From: Tanytarsus gracilentus
Lineage: Eukaryota; Arthropoda; Insecta; Diptera; Chironomidae
DNA: 64,000 nt
Direction: 5' to 3'
NCBI GenBank assembly: GCA_038502055.1
Contig: JAXRKN010000045.1
Coordinates: 4,796,501-4,860,500 of the forward strand
Of this stretch, positions 12,414 through 21,970 are shown piece after piece; the stretch's first letter is position 1; each line of letters begins with the position of its first letter. A model generated the notes under the pieces. It searched no databases. It saw nothing but the letters and a program-made list of their open reading frames with translations, and was not told where the DNA came from. A program made the translations under genes and the position numbers.

Positions 12414-13910
12414 TTACAAATTTTGAATAATTTCATCAGCCGCCCTCCAGCCACTACTAACCGCACCGTGAGCATATCCAGGAAAATCAGTGTCAGTCGC
12501 TTCGCCAGCAAAATGAATAAAAGGTTTTCCGCTGCTCTTTCTTATCGGCTCGGCCAAATCTTTCGGTCCAAGATGATTTTTTTGTAAGCCCATTCCGATA
12601 TAAGAGTAAGTTCCAAGGAAATGTTTGCTCGTCAACCATCGCGTGCGCTTCATGCTGCTCGGTTTTGTTAACTTTTTGTTTAAGAATTTCTCAAACATCC
12701 ACACAACATCATCGATTAGCCTTTCATCGGAAATTGTTTCGAAATTTCTAATTTCCTCGCCAGCAACAAAAATTTCAATCAAGTTTGGAAAAGCGTCAAC
12801 TTTATGAATTATAGCAACGCCCAAGAGCCACGATTTGTTTGATAATTTTATCTCATTTTTATCTTCGTCACGCCACAAGAGAGAATAATACACGAAAGTA
12901 TCATCAGTTGGCCAAAATGGCTCATCAAACTCCAAAAATATTTTTCCAATCGCACCATAAGCATAATTTTGAATGGTCTTAACCTTTTTATCAGGCAACG
13001 GCGGATTAAATAAATCCTGATATTGAGCTTTAAGAACGCCAAGTGAAACGGTAATTATTAAATTGTCGGCAATAAAAGTTGAACCATCTAAGCAAGTGAT
13101 GAGCGTCTCTTCATTCGGATCCTCTGAATACTTGATGCGAATGACTTCCTTATTGAGTTGAATCTTACTCTCGACATCAACATGATGCTGCCCTTGATTT
13201 GGAAGCTTTTTCTGTAAAATTTTAATTTTAAAATCATAAAAATAAAAATAAATTCTTATCAACCATAAGTCATAACCATAACCTACGGTAATGAAATCAA
13301 CAGCCGTGATAAAGCCCTTATCTCGCCAGGTGTTGTACTGATCGCCAGCAGACATTTCATAATCGGTATTAAGTCTTGCCGATACATCGAACCACGATGG
13401 ACTTCCATGAAATCCATTTTGCTCCTTGTGAATAGCTTCCATAATCATACTCGCAAGATTTATGTCGACATCAACAAATTTAGAAGTGTTTAATTCTTTG
13501 TTATAATGCTCAACAAAAAAATCACCGAGAGAACCGTTAAATTTTCTCATTTCTTTGTAGGAATTTTCGATAATTCGATAAGCGAGATCTGAATATCTCG
13601 AACATTCTTTTTGATCCACTGCTTCACCATTAGATTGCAAATAAGTCGCTCCAATATCATCGAAAGGTGTTTTTCCAAAATCGAAATGATTTTTTGTCAT
13701 TTCATAAATTACATTTTTTTCTTCACCTTGAACCCACTGACCGCCTAAATCTATTTTTCCCGTGCCATAGTCAATGCTGTGAATTCTTCCACCGATTCGA
13801 TCTTCAGCCTCCAAAATTATAACATCTTCGAAATCATTTTCTAGCAATTTAGCGGCACAAGCTATGCCAGCGAAACCAGCTCCAATAATGACAATTTTCT
13901 TTTCTGCCAT
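12414..13910 (-). CDS. FAD-dependent polyamine/spermine oxidase-like amine oxidase (array copy 2)
   Basis: Exons 13910-13287 and 13211-12414 encode 473 residues. An ATG at 13934 is in frame, but 13910 aligns with the paralogues (MAEKKIVIIGAGFAG) and is preferred. Family motifs are the GAGFAG dinucleotide-binding loop, ILEAEDRIGGRI, GAIGKIFLEF with the conserved lysine, and HFAGEATDTDFPGYAHG near the end. The 75-bp intron (13212-13286) is a multiple of three and has no stop, so the unspliced frame would also be translatable. I infer it is spliced because both neighbours splice at the identical site and the retained segment is Phe/Tyr-rich and unlike the family. Substrate is presumed to be spermine or an acetylated polyamine. 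Confidence 0.9.
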   Translation of the reverse strand: MAEKKIVIIGAGFAGIACAAKLLENDFEDVIILEAEDRIGGRIHSIDYGTGKIDLGGQWVQGEEKNVIYEMTKNHFDFGKTPFDDIGATYLQSNGEAVDQKECSRYSDLAYRIIENSYKEMRKFNGSLGDFFVEHYNKELNTSKFVDVDINLASMIMEAIHKEQNGFHGSPSWFDVSARLNTDYEMSAGDQYNTWRDKGFITAVDFITVGYGYDLWLIRIYFYFYDFKIKILQKKLPNQGQHHVDVESKIQLNKEVIRIKYSEDPNEETLITCLDGSTFIADNLIITVSLGVLKAQYQDLFNPPLPDKKVKTIQNYAYGAIGKIFLEFDEPFWPTDDTFVYYSLLWRDEDKNEIKLSNKSWLLGVAIIHKVDAFPNLIEIFVAGEEIRNFETISDERLIDDVVWMFEKFLNKKLTKPSSMKRTRWLTSKHFLGTYSYIGMGLQKNHLGPKDLAEPIRKSSGKPFIHFAGEATDTDFPGYAHGAVSSGWRAADEIIQNL

Positions 13911-13985
13911 CTGAACACCTTTAAAATTAAGCAAACACTAAAATGGAAGTTTTTTAATTTTTATTTTATCTTTTCCGATTAAGGT

Positions 13986-14016
13986 GATAAGATATCGCAA
14001 AAAATCTCAAGATAAG
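13986..14016. promoter_or_regulatory. Paired GATA motifs upstream of amine-oxidase copy 2
   Basis: GATAAG occurs at 13986-13991 and 14011-14016, 76-106 bp upstream of the copy 2 ATG. GATA factors drive many insect gut and fat-body genes. Binding here is inference from the motif only. Confidence 0.35.
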
Positions 14017-14048
14017 AAATTCTGTCGTGATTTTACGCACGTTCAAAT

Positions 14049-15546
14049 TTATAATTTATGCCAAATTTTAGAGTTTTGACTCTTAATAATTTCATTGGCA
14101 GCTCTCCATCCACTATGAACAGCGCCTTGTACAAAAGATGGATAGACGACATCGGTGGCTTCACCTGCAAAATGAAGAAAAGCTGTTCCGTCCACTTTTC
14201 GAATGGGTTCAGCTAAATCTTTCGGTCCAACATTGTAAATTTCCATATCTCTACTGACATATGTGTAAGATCCAAGGAAATTTTTCTCAACCAACCATTT
14301 TGATCTTTTCATATTTTTGAGCTTTGGCAATTTTTGTCCTGTAAATTTTTCAAGCATCCACAAACAATCTTCGATTAGTTTTTCATCTGAAATTGTTTCG
14401 AAAATTCTCATCAAAGGTCCAGACACAAAAGCTTGAATCAGATTTGGAAAAGCGTCAACTCTGTGAAACGTTGAAATGCCAAAAATCCACTCGCGATCAC
14501 TCGATCGAATCTCATCTGCATCTTTCTTCTTCCATAAAAATGAATAAGTTGCGAAAGTGCCGTCAGTTGGCCAAAAAGGTTCCTCGAATTCCAAGAAAAT
14601 TTTTCCTAAATTTCCAACTCCAGTTTTTTCGATCGTTAAAATTTTTCTCTCAGGCAGCGAAGGCGTAAAAAGCTTATAATGATGCGCTTTAAGGACACCG
14701 AGAGGAATTGTGACTATGACATGATCTGCTTGATATTTTGTACCGTCAGAACATTTAACAATTGTTTTTTTGTTTGGAAATTGAGAATATTGGATGTTAA
14801 CAACTTCAGTGTTGAGTTTTATTTTTGAGTCACTCAATTTTCCTTTGGCGATTTTTTTCTGTCAAAAAAAGACAAACTAAATTTTACTTTTTTATATCCA
14901 AATTGAAAATAATTACCATAAAAATATCGAACACAGTTCCGAATCCTTTATCTCTCCACGTTATATAATGATTACCTCCAGCAATGTCGAAAATTGCATT
15001 CAACTTTGCCGACAAATCAAACCACGTTTCGGATGCATGATAACCCGTAGATTCTCTATGAATATTATGCATCATCATGTTAATTAAATCACTTTCAATG
15101 TCATTATATTCCGCGGATTTAATTGCTTCCCTAAAGCTCGTGACAAAATAATCACCAATAGTTCCATTGAATTGTCTAAGCTCTTCATGCGATTGCTCTA
15201 AAATTTTATGTGCGAGATTGTAAAGTCTCGTACATTGTTCATGATTTGGCTGCGAGCCATCGGACATTAAAAAAGTTTGTTCTATTTCTTCGAAATGACT
15301 CGAACCGAACTCGAAATGCTCCTTAATGGTGTCATAAAATTCATTTTTTTCACCACCATGAATCCACTGACCGCCTAAATCTATTCTCTGGCCCGAATCA
15401 CCAAAATCTACGCTGTAAATTCTTCCACCAATTCGATTTTCAGCTTCGAGTATCACAAAATCTTCGATATTATTTTCTAACAATTTCGTAGCACAAGCAA
15501 CGCCAGAAAGACCCGCACCGATGATCACAATTTTTATATTTTCCAT
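14049..15546 (-). CDS. FAD-dependent polyamine/spermine oxidase-like amine oxidase (array copy 3)
   Basis: Exons 15546-14917 and 14858-14049 encode 479 residues. The N-terminus has IVIIGAGLSGVACA and the RIGGRIYSVDFG loop. The centre has PLGVLKAHH and GNLGKIFLEFEEPFWP, and the C-terminal FAD motif is HFAGEATDVVYPSF. The intron is in phase 0 at the same codon as in the other two copies, so the array arose by tandem duplication of an intron-containing gene. The protein ends in -WHKL. HKL is a weak but possible peroxisomal PTS1 signal, absent from copies 1 and 2, so localisation may differ. The copies are diverged rather than recent duplicates. Confidence 0.9.
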
Positions 15547-15979
15547 CTTTTCACCTCAAACATTAATCACCAAGTGAATGTTTAAAATTATAATGACAAC
15601 TTTTTATCTTATCGATTGTGTCAGTCCTGATTTTGATTCAATTTTAATCTTTGACAGGTAAAAAAATAAAAAGTAAATTTTTTGCTTATGTTAACCTGAA
15701 AAAAAAATTATAAACAAAATCATATGGTTGCGTTGATGAAAATGAAAAAGTGTGGCTGTATTAAATTTTAATGATAAGATTCTATTCGTGTGCGTTGCCG
15801 CTGCCTAAAATTTTGTTTGCTAGGATTTAAATTATATTACAACTTAAATCCTTAGATTAATTTAAATCGTTCCGTTGAAAAACGTATGCCGGCATTTGAC
15901 GTAACGTAACACGTGGCGCAAAAACGTAAAAAAAGTAAACAAAAATAAATCAAAATTTTTAAATAAATTAATTTAAATT
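15547..15979. other. Divergent intergenic region between amine-oxidase copy 3 and TTI1
   Basis: The 433-bp region serves both directions. CTTATC (GATAAG on the minus strand) at 15608-15613 lies 62 bp upstream of copy 3. CACGTG at 15910-15915 lies 65 bp before the TTI1 ATG. An imperfect palindrome built on GGATTTAA/TTAAATCC sits near 15823-15860. No gene is seen. Confidence 0.5.
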
Positions 15980-18900
15980 ATGAATTCAGTATCATTTAAT
16001 TCTCTAAAATTAAAGAACGAACTAGAAACTTTTTTAACACAGGCGACAGTTGAAAATGGTGAAAAACTACTCAAGGAAATTGAGAAATTAAAGGGAGAAA
16101 ATTTTCAACTTGTTCAAAATATTTTTCTTGCTAGATTATTAGTGATTTTGGATTCTGCGGCGTGAGTAAAAGATATTTAAGTAATTAAAAATCATTAATG
16201 AATAATATTTGCAGGAATAAAAGTGAATTGAAAACTGTCATCATAAAATGCATGAATTCGATAATTTCTGGGTAAGTTTAAAAATTCATTAAAATTCATT
16301 TCTAAACAAATTCACTTCCAGCTCAAAAATTGAGAAGGAACTTCAATACAAAACACTTCTCTGTATTATTTTAAAGCAAATATATGACTTTTCAACGAAC
16401 AACTACCGCAAAGATTTATCGGAAGAACTTAAACTTGCAGCTTTTAAGTGTCTCGAAATTTCTTCACGGAATCTTGATTGTGAGGTCGTTCAGGCATTCT
16501 TCATAAATGAGAATAAAATTCTGTTGAGTCAGTGCATCTACGTCTGTAAAGAAGCTATACTCAAAGAGACATATATGAAACTACGTCAAAGTTCTGTCGA
16601 AGCTCTAATGAGCTTAACTCAAGTACACAACAAAGCTGATTTCAGTGACATTGTGCTGCGTGAACAAATTTCAAAAATCATCTTCATTGTTCTTCCTCAA
16701 ATCGCAACTGTACTGATAAAAGTTTGCCAAGAGGATACACTTAGAGGACCACATTTGATAAAAGCAAGTCTAAAGACACTGGGTAGATTTTTGTGTCTCG
16801 TTCTTGAAGACTATGAGAAAAGATCGCTCTCTGGAAATGGAAGTAATGAAGATTTTATTAAACTGCTAAAAGGTGGTATTGAATTTGCTCCATCAAAAGA
16901 ACCAAAAAAAGACATTACAAAAGTAGAAAAATCAAGTGAATGGTTGACAAGTACATCGAAAAATCTCTCAAAGCTCATTCCAAACTTGAAAGTTCTTCGA
17001 GCAAGCCAATACAAAGGAATTCGAAAGGAGCTAGCAGTATTCAGTTTCAACCTCCTCAACAAGTGTCTCCCTAATGTTCAAGCTTATTCAAGATTTTTAA
17101 TTGAAAATTTAATATCATGCTGTGATGATGGAGATGAGGCAGTTAATTCTTACAGTAAAGAGTGCATGAGTGAATTGTACAAGTCAATTCCAAATTTGAA
17201 TCAAGAAATCTCGGAATTATTCACCTGTCATTTAATTTCGATGCCTCGCATAATCTTAACAGGAATGGAAAATGAACAAATTGCTGGTGAGTAAAAAAAT
17301 AATTTTAAAAAATTTAGTCTTATGTATATTTTCACAGGTTTCACGCTGCTCAACAGTTTTCTATCAATCGACGACTCGTTACTTGAAAATCAACCAGTTC
17401 TCGAGAAATTTATGAATATTCTTTTAAGTAGCTGTGAAATGGACACTTCCAATGAACTTGTGCTCTTTGAATCATCAACTTTTGACAACAGTCTCAACGA
17501 TGATTTTTATCAACTAAAAACACCATGGAAAAAGTTTAAAAATTTTAAAAGCGAAATAGCGAGAAAAAAGTTTTTAGAAATTTGCAAAAATATCAGCACG
17601 TCGAAAGTATCGCACATTTGTGTAAATTACCTTCTCGATCATATCAATTCTCTCGAGCATTTAACACTCCTGATTGAGATTTTGAGCTGTGAAAAGTCAA
17701 CGCTGGAAAAATCTCAAATAGAAAATGTCATCGAGGAATTTTTGAGTGAAAATTACTGGACAATGGAAGTCGAATTAAAAAAAGAAATTGTGAGAAAACC
17801 CACAAACGAAGAATGGTTTCAAGAGAGCACACCCGGACTTTATGAATCAGCCGTTGAAATTAAATTGAGGGATGTAAGACTCGAAGACGACGAAAGTGAA
17901 TTAAAAGCTAAACTTAATCTTAAAATGATTCGTTACAACATTCTATGCACGTGCTTCGTAACTGAGCTCATTGGATGCGCTGCATTACAGTTGGGAACAA
18001 ATTTTCAACCCTTCATTCTCCGATCAATGCACAAAATACTCGAAAAAGCTGGAAACTCAAAATATCTCATTCGATCTGCTGGTCTTTACTCAATCAACTG
18101 CATAACAAAAGCGATGGGATTTAAACAAGTTTCGGAATTAATTAACGAACACTCTGATTTTATTCTCTTCAACATTCAAAATCAATTGAAAAGAAATTAC
18201 GACGATGAGTCTTTTCTTGACATGCTTGCAGTTGTTTTTAAATTTACAAAAACATCAATTGCACCTTATGTCGAGGACATAATTGAGACAGCAGCAAATC
18301 AATTAACGAGCTCAAAAATTGGCGTTAATTACTGTGCATATTTAAAGCTTTTTAATCTCTACGCTTGTTCCTTGAAAATTGAGGACGAAACTTTGGAAAA
18401 TGTCGATGAAAGATTAAAGAATTTCAACGATTGGGACGCAATGACGGAGCAGTGTCTCGATGAATTGAAAAGAGTTGAAGTTGAAGAAGAAATTTACACT
18501 GAAAACGAAATTGAAACAGTTGATGCAGAAATACCCGAATCAAAACCGCCAAAAACCAAATTACCTCTTCACATTCAACTCATTTTGAAAATTTTAACAT
18601 CCTCAAGTTCATTTTTCGCATCCTCAAATCCAGCTGAAGTAATTTTAGCGCACGAAATATTCGAGAATGCTCTTCCAACACTTCACAAATGTGACGACAC
18701 AAATTTCCTTCCAACTATTCACCAAATGTGGTATCCATTCACGAAGCAATTTCAAAGCAGCAATTTTGTCATTCTCCAGCACTCGTTTCACTTACTTACG
18801 CTCATCACTAGCTTAGCTAAAGATTTCGTTTATCGTAAATCAACTGACAAAGCAATTCCGATTATCAATACATTTTTAAAGGCGACATTAAAGCATAAAA

Positions 18901-19130
18901 ATGTGTCATACAATCAAGAATTTAAACTCCAGAAGGAAGTTCTCAGTGGATATGGTCAGCTCTTAATTGACTTGGATATTGAGGATAAAATGCTCGACGA
19001 CATCATCAACATAATTTTAACATATAAAAATCATCAAAATGAACAACTCGCTAAAGCATGTCAAAAGTCAATTCAGGTTCTCACTAAACATGATCCAATT
19101 TTAATGAATTTCAAGCTCAAAAAATTTTGA
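15980..19130 (+). CDS. Tti1: TELO2-interacting protein 1 homologue (TTI1), HEAT-repeat protein
   Basis: Exons 15980-16161, 16215-16271, 16322-17286 and 17338-19130 join in frame to 998 residues, close to the usual length of TTI1. The protein is almost entirely alpha-helical, as expected for HEAT repeats. Family-like segments include RGPHLIKASLKTLGRFL, SEWLTSTSKNLSKLI, and a C-terminal block around MWYPFTKQF and SLAKDFVYRKSTDKAIP. That block corresponds to the conserved end of TTI1, where a final HEAT pair precedes a conserved phenylalanine-arginine patch. TTI1 with TELO2 and TTI2 forms the TTT cochaperone, which works with HSP90 to stabilise PIKK kinases such as mTOR, ATM and ATR. The stop lies only 26 bp from the convergent gene's stop, so the transcripts must overlap or have very short 3' UTRs. 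Identification is by remembered family pattern, not a search. Confidence 0.75.
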
Positions 19131-19156
19131 ATAAAATTTAAAAAACATTTCCAAAG

Positions 19157-21838
19157 TTAATCTTCGAAACTTTCATTTGGCTCAAAAACTTCATCCTCAA
19201 GTAGACTTTGTCCGTCCTCAAATTGCTTCATAAAACTGTCCGTTGAATTATCTGGCGAGTCTGGAAAGTCCATGTCAACATCCTCCAAATCTTCATCTTG
19301 ATGCGACAAATTAAACCAATTATTCTCTCTTGGTTCTTCATCGATTCTTCTATTACGCGCCTCATTGACAAAATAGTTAAGTGAACGATCCATTCCACTT
19401 CTTTGGAAATTTTGTTGTGGCGTGATCATGTACGAAGGCAGTGAAGCATTTCTTTTTCGTTCAGATCTTGGCGTTCGATATTCATAAGCGCTACGCTGAA
19501 AAGGACTCGTTGAATTTAAATTTGGTGTGACATCGAGATAATCAACATTTGGCCTGTCCAAATATCGATTCAGACGATTTAATGGATCCTCGCTAAAAAA
19601 ATTAATTATAAAATAATTTTAAGTTATATTTTAATAGAATTTTACCCATCTTGACGGAACGATGTTGGTGTTCGCATAGGTCCGGGTAAATTTTGCATTC
19701 GTCTCCTGGAAAATTAAAATTTTTAAAAATTTCTCAACCTCAAACTAATCTCACATTGATTCGTCGATGGATTTCTGCATTTCTCCAATTTGATCCATGA
19801 TTTTTTCTTCACCCTCACTCAAATCCATTAAATTTCCGTCGGCAAACTGTCTCGTAATTTTTGGCAGCACCTTTTCAGGTGTTATTCTTACTAATTGCCC
19901 TTCTCGCACTGGAGATCTTCTCGAGATTTCAGTTTGTCGTCGTCTCATCGATCTTGTCGGTGATTTATGAAGCAAACTGCGATTAAAAGACGCATTTGCT
20001 CTATTCCTTGGAGATGGCGTACTTGATTGACCTCGTTGTGGTGTTTTCGGTGAATTATAATTCATAATTTTATCTCTCTCCAGTGCAGCTGCAGCCATTT
20101 GCTCTTCTGAAATTGGTGATGACATCACTAAATTGAAATCCATATCAGCATCGAGATCATCTTCGTCAAGATTAGGTTCCGGTATTGGAGTTCTTGATGG
20201 AACCAACTCAGGTGTTGCAGTTCTCGATGGCATCATATGCTCGTCATTGAAATTAAGGCCACGTGCTCTCAGTCCTCTTAGTGATGATTTCCAACGATTT
20301 CGTCCAGGTGCTCGCTGAGTTTTTGGTGACACTAAATGTGACTGCGGAGTCCAGTCAATTGGATGTTCACGAACTGATCTGTTATGAACTGCCTCATCAA
20401 TGGCCTCACGAACTGATCTGTTATGAACTGCATCAGCAATAGCGTCTGCAACCGAATCTATCGTATTTTCAATAACATTTTGAAGTTGAGCACTTTGATT
20501 GAGACTTGGTGAGTCGGTAAAGACAATCTGACTTGTATCGAAAATGTTTTCATCCGTACTCAAACCTAGTTTCCGAGGAGATAGTCTTGTTGTTTCTAGT
20601 AAATCTGTGAAAACTATCTGACTCGTATCGAAAATATTTTCATCCCTGCTGATGCCTAATTTGCGTGGAGATAATCGAGTGGGTGATTCAGGCAAATCTG
20701 TGAAAACTATCTGACTCGTGTCAAAAATATTTTCATTTCTACTGTAGCCTAACTGTTGTGGCGATGTTCGTGAGGTTGCTAAAAAAATTACAAAATTTTT
20801 GTAGGTTAAAAAAATAAGAAATTTAAATTTACCTGTTTGTGAATCAGGAGATTTAATTTCCATAATTCGTCCATGAACATCATTGTTCGGTTCGGTGGCA
20901 ACAATCTGAACTGGAACTTCTTCGAGCTCTCCTGTTCTATTGTTCTCAACAACAGCAATCGCCGTCTGTTCAATTGGCATGTCCATGAGATTAATCTCAA
21001 AAATGTCAACATTTTCTAATCCTTCACCATCAATCGCAAGAGATGCCGAAAGCTTTCCCATCGTACTTGAAAAATCAATTAATTGCATTGAGTTGGAAGA
21101 TTGTTCTTTAAGCTCGAGAAGAACCTCAAAACCACTCATTTCATCCTGGAGAAAACCAGTTAAAGTTTGACGCGGCAGCATTGTTTGATTGTTGTTGAAT
21201 GTTACTGATGAAGATGTTTGTCCGGCAGTACCATCGCTCTGAATTGTAACCGTTCCGATACGCGACATTTGATTTTTATCAGGAGTTCTGATTGACTTTT
21301 GAAGATCATCGCTCAAAATAAAAAGCTTTTTTTTAGTTCTTGGAGCTTTTGTGCAGTCAATTTTCGGTGGCTTTGGCAGTATGTCAATGACGTGATTGAG
21401 ACATTTGATAATTTTTTTATTTCTTTCTGAAAGCATTTTAACAAAATTTGAAGTCACTTCGTCGCCTTTAAAATCCTTAACACTCTTGTCAATGTCTGTA
21501 AGTTTTCTCATTGCTTTTGAAGTTTTCGATCTCATAACTGCTTCAACTATTTGACTGACATTTTCATTTGAAATCGAGTCCATTGAACTAATCACGTCCT
21601 GCAGCTCGTTCTTCCACTTTCCATAGTCTTTGTTTGAATTTGACAGCATTAAATCATAAATTTTCTTTTTCAACTTTTCGAGAGCTTTCGTCTCGCCATT
21701 TATATTTTCGATGTATTTTTGAACCGAAGAATTCGATTTTAGAGTGTCAGCAGTGTTTTCGCAAAGCTTTTGCACTTCGTGTCCATTGTGGATGCAATTT
21801 TGAAGAAGATCCAAAACACATTTTATATTATCGTTCAT
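19157..21838 (-). CDS. Unrecognised 841-residue protein with a three-copy internal repeat
   Basis: Exons 21838-20833, 20778-19755, 19705-19646 and 19592-19157 join in frame. Splicing into the 60-bp exon rescues a frame that otherwise stops at about 19751. The start is the first ATG (MNDNIKCVLDLL); the upstream GTG is not used. Residues 1-165 are helical and charged. A middle repeat of 30-31 residues occurs three times with the core ENIFDTSQIVFTD and a linker RLSPRKLG. A shorter repeat VHNRSVRE occurs twice. The C-terminal third has many Ser/Thr-Pro sites (TPTSFRQ, SPKTPQRG, SPTRSMRRR) and an acidic end. There is no signal peptide or membrane helix, so a nuclear phosphoprotein is plausible, but this is inference. 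The intron 20779-20832 (54 bp) is stop-free and a multiple of three. I do not recognise the family. Confidence 0.7.
20520..20780 (-). repeat. Three-copy coding repeat (about 90-93 bp)
   Basis: The minus-strand codons for DTSQIVFTD recur with markers at 20528, 20618 and 20711, spacings of 90 and 93 bp. The repeat core is ENIFDTSQIVFTD. Copies differ at several third codon positions, so the duplication is old and the peptide is under some constraint. Confidence 0.85.
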
Positions 21839-21970
21839 TTTCACTCAAAATTTAAGATTCCAAAAAAATATTAAAAAATTAAAAAGATTACTCTGATTAG
21901 AAAATTTTAAAAATTTTAAAAAATATTTTAATCACAATTCCATTAAATTTTACACAACACCTCAATAAAA

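Noticed and set aside
12414..13934. Single-exon 506-residue amine oxidase
   Set aside because: The extra internal segment has GTAGGT...TTACAG borders at the exact site where both paralogues are spliced, and its sequence is unlike the family.
19751..21844. Stand-alone 697-residue protein ending at 19751
   Set aside because: A GTGAGA donor just before the stop joins in frame to two further exons that match the following reading frame, and the first apparent codon is GTG rather than ATG.
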